16,684 nucleotides of DNA. It comes from Candidatus Zixiibacteriota bacterium (GTDB lineage Bacteria; Zixibacteria; MSB-5A5; SM1-73). This document shows, piece after piece, positions 13,115 through 16,684 of the stretch; position 1 is the stretch's first letter, and the number at the start of each line of letters is the position of its first letter. The stretch spans positions 1 through 16,684 of the forward strand of contig JAGMBK010000027.1 in NCBI GenBank assembly GCA_023129805.1, written 5' to 3'. Under the pieces are notes generated by a model. The model saw only the letters and a list, made by a program, of their open reading frames with translations, ran no database searches and was not told the DNA's origin. The translations under genes and the position numbers were made by a program.

Positions 13115-13205
13115 TTCACAACAGATGAAGCTGATTTAGCGGATTTTTGCAGCAGATTATTTGGAGGATTTCTTCATCAGCTTAATCCTTATAATCAGCT
13201 GTGAG
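13115..13205. repeat. imperfect inverted repeat after the TPR gene
   Basis: GATGAAGCTGATT near the left end is mirrored by CTTCATCAGCTTAAT and AATCAGCTGTG further right, giving several alternative stems. It looks like a short interspersed repeat and may fold into the 3' end of the TPR transcript. There is no clear U-tract. Confidence 0.45.
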
Positions 13206-13226
13206 TGGCATTTTATTCCATGCAAG

Positions 13227-13283
13227 AAAAAGCGTCGGAGAAAAGCCCTTCGGGGTGAATCCCCTCAGGATGAACTCCGACGC
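13227..13283 (-). terminator. hairpin terminator after pilQ
   Basis: On the minus strand GGAG-type arms GCGTCGGAG/CTCCGACGC (13232-13240 and 13275-13283) pair perfectly over 9 bp, with an inner GGGGATTCACCCC hairpin, and are followed by five U residues (13227-13231). It lies 40 bp after the pilQ stop, where the pilus operon should end. The inner sequence resembles a dispersed repeat, so a repeat may have been recruited as terminator. Confidence 0.65.
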
Positions 13284-13322
13284 CAACTTCTATTCCCTTC
13301 TGGTTATCACAGAAAACTTTTA

Positions 13323-14687
13323 TTATTCAAGGCTTGAGTCTTCATCTGGTTGCTCGCTCGAGCCCATGCTGCGCATCTCATTGGTTACTATGGTGGGAGT
13401 AACAAAGATCATCAGTTCTCGATTGGCTATCTCTGTCCGGGTATATCGAAAAAGATAACCCAGTAAGGGCAAGTCCTTCAATATGGGAAGCCCGACGCGG
13501 ACCTTCATCTCCACCTGAGTGGTTAGTCCACCTATTACGGCAGTTTGTCCATTGGCCACCACCACATTGGTCTCAGCATTATTGGTATTAATAACCACCC
13601 CATTAGCATCGAAAGTATAGGAGCTGCGTTCTGGCTTCAGTTTTAAAAGTATTCGGTTCTCCGAGGTGATATGCGGAGTAACCCGCAGGATGGTCCCCAC
13701 CTCTTCGAACCGTATCAATACATTTCCTGCTTCATCAAACTGTTTTATGGGGATTTTCTGCCCCATCTGAATAAAAGCCTCGCTGTTGTCGACCGTTGTG
13801 ATCTCTGGATGCGCAATTATCTTGCCCTTATTGCTGGCGACCAAAGCAGAAATCACCCCTTCTATATCAAAATCTCCCTGAACGGTGGCGAAAGTATAGG
13901 CGGCGGTAGGACCGCCCACCCGGTCAGCATATTGAGAAAAGTCCGCCTCGGCCTTATCCCCTTCCAGAAGCTGGGCGCTTTTTCGGGAGATCATCGACCA
14001 GTTGATGCCCAGTTCGGTCAAGCAGCCGGATTCGATCTCCAGAAGCTGAGCCGAGATTCTTATCTGATCGGTCTCCTTGTCCAGTATCTTGACCAGGCGT
14101 TTGATCTTTTCTATATGCTCGGGTGTGTCGCGGATAACCAGAGAGTTGGTGCGATCGTCCGTATCAATGGTGCCTCTCTGAGAAATCACCGCCTTCATCG
14201 ACTTCACCATATCCTTGGCTGTGCCGTGCCTTACCGATATAACCGTCGTCTCCAGGGAGACCATTGCATTTTGATCTGCTTGACGCTTTTCTAAGAGGGC
14301 CTGTTCTTCAAGGAACTCCGGAGTGGGAAGCACCCGAATGAAATTCCCCTCTTCCACTCCAGTCAGTCTATAAGTCTTCAACAAAATGTCCAGCGCCTCT
14401 CGCCAGGTCACATCCTGCAATGTCAAGGTCACCGAAGCCTGGACTGAAGGAGCAGCCACGATGTTGACATCTCCGAAATCTGCCAGAAAGCTCAAAACCG
14501 AATGCATATCCGCATTTTGTAACTTTAATGCGGTGATGGTCTTGTCATTTTTTTCGTATTGAGAAGGCTCTGCCAGAGTTTTCCCGACCCCCGTCAGAGC
14601 GGAAATCAATACGGCCAGAGGAATGCAGATTCCCAGAATCGCTCCACAATACCTGAGCCATCCTTTCCTTTGAAGAATCATTTTCAT
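13323..14687 (-). CDS. pilQ: type IV pilus secretin PilQ (short form, no AMIN domain)
   Basis: A 454-residue outer-membrane secretin. A basic start and hydrophobic segment (about 12-35) form the signal peptide. An N0/STN domain (about 52-120) and one N1/NolW domain (about 145-205) precede the secretin pore domain (about 210-435). The pore domain shows IIAHPEITTVDNSEAFIQMG and the family's closing VRVGLPILKDLPLLGYLF. Twelve to fifteen copies would form the gated channel for the pilus. Typical PilQ proteins are around 700 residues with AMIN domains at the front; here that domain sits in the neighbouring upstream gene. The ATG follows GAGAGGT and is 14 nt after the AMIN-PilP stop. It is the last gene of the operon. 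Confidence 0.93.
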   Translation of the reverse strand: MKMILQRKGWLRYCGAILGICIPLAVLISALTGVGKTLAEPSQYEKNDKTITALKLQNADMHSVLSFLADFGDVNIVAAPSVQASVTLTLQDVTWREALDILLKTYRLTGVEEGNFIRVLPTPEFLEEQALLEKRQADQNAMVSLETTVISVRHGTAKDMVKSMKAVISQRGTIDTDDRTNSLVIRDTPEHIEKIKRLVKILDKETDQIRISAQLLEIESGCLTELGINWSMISRKSAQLLEGDKAEADFSQYADRVGGPTAAYTFATVQGDFDIEGVISALVASNKGKIIAHPEITTVDNSEAFIQMGQKIPIKQFDEAGNVLIRFEEVGTILRVTPHITSENRILLKLKPERSSYTFDANGVVINTNNAETNVVVANGQTAVIGGLTTQVEMKVRVGLPILKDLPLLGYLFRYTRTEIANRELMIFVTPTIVTNEMRSMGSSEQPDEDSSLE

Positions 14688-14701
14688 GCGTTACCTCTCT
14701 T

Positions 14702-16264
14702 TTAATATTCCCGGTTAAGTTCCAAAACCACAATTTGATATCCGCCATATTCCTCGATATGAAAGATCGCCCTATTATCTTCAACGGTGATTACATATCC
14801 GTTTTTGATTCTATCCCCACTCATTAGAATGTAACCAAAGCCCTCCACATCTTCCAACAAAGCTCTATTTCCTTTTTCATCCTTTAAGATTCCCACCAGT
14901 CTCAAATTTTCAAAAAGAGGTTGGGGCGTTTCTCCAAAGTTTATCTCTTCTCTCTTGGTTAAAGGCAGGAAAATGTCCCTCTTGGTTCCGGGATTGTAAT
15001 AAACCATTCTTCTTTGAGGAACCAACGCCATTTCAGACTCCTGGCGGCTCTGAATTATCATCGAGTTATCCACCATTGGTTCGGTCTCCCTGGCCACTGC
15101 CGGTTCAGGACCCAGAATTGTACCAATTCCCTTTTGAATAGAACCTGGAGCGTGCGTGGACACATCCTCTTTCCTCTCAGCCTCAACCCTCGCCATCTTT
15201 TCCTTTTCGGCCCTCTCTGCCAGAGAAGACTGCTCTTCCGGAAAAGGACCCAATGGAACCGGAGATCGACTTATCCGCCTTCTTGGAGAATGTGGTTTAG
15301 ACAGACTTGGTTTGAAGCTTGACTGAGAGACAGTAGGTGCTTTTTTCTTCTCAACTTTTGTTTGCGCTGTGGACTTCAAGGCTAATTTTGCAGATGCAGA
15401 TGAAACATCCTTAGGGGTCTTTTCCTCTTCAATCCTTGGTGAGAATTTCGGCAGTGGCAAGGCTGGTTGCTGTTCGATGACCGGGGAAACCCTCTCCTCC
15501 ATCCTTGTGTCTTCAACCTCGGATTGTGGCTCAAATAACACAACCGGCTTCTCTTCTACAGCCAAAACGTTCTTACCTGTATCGGCGTAGCTAACCGCTT
15601 TTCTGTAGATTCTCTGTTTCTGAACGGGTTCAGCTTTCTCCTTTTCAGCGACTGTTAATTCAGGTGAATCTTCAATACCGAAAGGAGAAGTTTGGGATTG
15701 TTCAGACTTCAGCTCTTTCTGGGGAATTGCCTCAGCTAAAGCCACTTTTGTCTGCCTTTTTCCCATTGCCATCTTTTGATCCTTGGTCTCCTCTTTAACT
15801 GCCATCCATATAGGAAAATCCGGGTCTTGGTTGGTCATAATGGCAATGGAGGCTTTTTTTCCTGTCTCGGTGTCAACCACCTTGTAAACCACCGGACCTT
15901 TCAGGTCCAGAACGACTCTGACGATTCTCTCCGGCATGGCTTGAAACTGGCTGGTGCGAATGGCCTCTATCATGCCCGGGGGAAGCCCCTTTTTAAAGTT
16001 ATGTTGGGGTAAACCAAAAATAGCATCCTTACAGTCGATAATCACCCGATAAGGTTTCCCCTCCTTTGCTTCCTCTGTGGAGTGAATAAACTCAAAAGGT
16101 TTGTCCGCATATATACAGACTTTGGTGAAGTTTCCTTCTTTTTCTAAGCTGATGTTTTCGATTCGGCAACTTCCCCGGGCTGAATCGGCAGAAACAGAAA
16201 GCATCCAACCAAAGAGGAATGTCAATATAACCACAGATAGTTTGGTTCTATAATTTATTCTCAT
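14702..16264 (-). CDS. pilP: AMIN-PilP fusion protein of the type IV pilus
   Basis: A 520-residue protein. A signal peptide (about 8-26) leads to an AMIN domain (about 33-145: IENISLEKEGNFTKVCIYADKP, then YRVIIDCKDA and RVVLDLKGP), a peptidoglycan-binding domain normally found at the front of PilQ. A long low-complexity, charged and proline-rich linker (about 150-420) follows. The last 95 residues are PilP-like: GTKRDIFLPL, then LRLVGILKDEKGNRALLEDVEGFGYILMSGDRI and a closing beta strand. PilP normally is a lipoprotein linking PilN/PilO to the secretin; no convincing lipobox cysteine is seen here. The gene lies between pilO and pilQ, with 12 nt and 14 nt gaps, exactly the pilP position. Confidence 0.85.
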   Translation of the reverse strand: MRINYRTKLSVVILTFLFGWMLSVSADSARGSCRIENISLEKEGNFTKVCIYADKPFEFIHSTEEAKEGKPYRVIIDCKDAIFGLPQHNFKKGLPPGMIEAIRTSQFQAMPERIVRVVLDLKGPVVYKVVDTETGKKASIAIMTNQDPDFPIWMAVKEETKDQKMAMGKRQTKVALAEAIPQKELKSEQSQTSPFGIEDSPELTVAEKEKAEPVQKQRIYRKAVSYADTGKNVLAVEEKPVVLFEPQSEVEDTRMEERVSPVIEQQPALPLPKFSPRIEEEKTPKDVSSASAKLALKSTAQTKVEKKKAPTVSQSSFKPSLSKPHSPRRRISRSPVPLGPFPEEQSSLAERAEKEKMARVEAERKEDVSTHAPGSIQKGIGTILGPEPAVARETEPMVDNSMIIQSRQESEMALVPQRRMVYYNPGTKRDIFLPLTKREEINFGETPQPLFENLRLVGILKDEKGNRALLEDVEGFGYILMSGDRIKNGYVITVEDNRAIFHIEEYGGYQIVVLELNREY

Positions 16265-16276
16265 GTATCACCCTTT

Positions 16277-16684
16277 TTAGAATTCTATCTCTCTAAGCCT
16301 CTCTTCTTCCCTTACATAGTAAGTGGTAAGCTTCAGCGACGCGGTGATGCTTCTATCCTTCTCCATGCCCTTTTGCTCGTCTTCTGCAAGTGCAGCGATG
16401 GTCACACCGGACACATTCGCCAGGAAGGGAAAGTTGGCCACGTTGCTGAAGAAGCTCCCCAACCTGTGATATGATCCGGTTAGCTCTATGTCAAAAGAAC
16501 TGGTATTATAAAAGCCCTCGGACATCGGCTCTTCCGGGATAATCTGCATGATTCCGGTTCTGTTGCTCTGCGCCGCGGAGTGCATCTGAATCAGAAACAG
16601 AGGTATCTGCTTTTCTTCCGGCAGCAGGCGCTCCACCCGGCGATATCTCTTCAGCAGCCTATGGTATTCCTCCTTCAGGCTCTC
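16277..16684 (-). CDS. pilO: type IV pilus inner-membrane protein PilO, C-terminal part
   Basis: The reading frame is open to the window edge and the visible 135 residues are the C-terminal part. They start in a coiled coil (KEEYHRLLKRYRRVERLLPEEKQIP), followed by the PilO ferredoxin-like fold with FYNTSSFDIELTGSYHRLGSFFSNVANFPFLANVSGVTI. PilO pairs with PilN in the periplasm to align the pilus motor with the PilP-PilQ complex. The N-terminal cytoplasmic and transmembrane segment lies outside the window. pilM and pilN are expected upstream. Confidence 0.9.
   Translation of the reverse strand, partial: ESLKEEYHRLLKRYRRVERLLPEEKQIPLFLIQMHSAAQSNRTGIMQIIPEEPMSEGFYNTSSFDIELTGSYHRLGSFFSNVANFPFLANVSGVTIAALAEDEQKGMEKDRSITASLKLTTYYVREEERLREIEF

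Noticed and set aside
13671..14294. 207-codon plus-strand frame
   Set aside because: Lies fully inside pilQ on the other strand; pilQ is a clear secretin, so this is a shadow.
15560..15610. GCCGATAC resembling a sigma-28 -10 on the minus strand near 15582
   Set aside because: No TAAA -35 at the expected distance and it lies within the coding part of the AMIN-PilP gene.

Overview
The window reads as chromosomal DNA from an uncultured, flagellated and piliated Gram-negative (diderm) bacterium. A secretin and AMIN/PilP/PilO-type genes imply an outer membrane, and FliA, FlgM-like, CsrA and FliW proteins imply flagella. Moderate AT content, frequent TTG/GTG starts behind strong Shine-Dalgarno sites, and several short palindromic repeats are typical of metagenome-derived candidate-phylum genomes of the FCB type. 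That placement is inference; no taxonomic marker is present beyond a partial tRNA.

Layout, almost all on the minus strand. (1) 1-344: the 5' part of a tRNA-Val(GAC), preceded by two exact-period (94 bp) duplications of its first 28 nt, each followed by a GC hairpin, all behind a consensus sigma-70 promoter. (2) 614-1129: a FlgM-like anti-sigma gene and a small overlapping ORF behind a sigma-28 (FliA-type) promoter. (3) 1547-4014: radical SAM/SPASM enzyme, fliW, small ORFs and csrA. (4) 4280-10359: a sensory block with a small receptor-signalling-like helical protein, a single-domain response regulator, a PAS-GAF histidine kinase, a GAF protein with a His-less HisKA remnant, a PilZ protein, and a GAF histidine kinase homologue with an eroded ATPase domain. 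(5) fliA (10405-11163), heading that block, behind a second sigma-28 promoter with the same 12-nt spacing as the first. (6) A lone plus-strand gene for a membrane-anchored TPR protein, with its own sigma-70 promoter and palindromic repeats in its leader. (7) The 3' part of a type IV pilus operon: pilO (partial), a fused AMIN-PilP gene and pilQ, ending at a hairpin terminator.

Working model: FliA and a FlgM-like partner form a sigma/anti-sigma pair whose genes both carry FliA-type promoters. CsrA and FliW form the post-transcriptional partner switch known from flagellin control. The kinases, response regulator and PilZ protein lie between them in one direction and could link environmental sensing and c-di-GMP to motility. 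No flagellar structural gene is present, so this looks like a dedicated regulatory island beside the type IV pilus secretin operon. The most novel-looking points are the two degenerate kinase homologues, the mini receptor-like protein, the AMIN-PilP fusion, the matched sigma-28 promoters and the tRNA-fragment tandem array.
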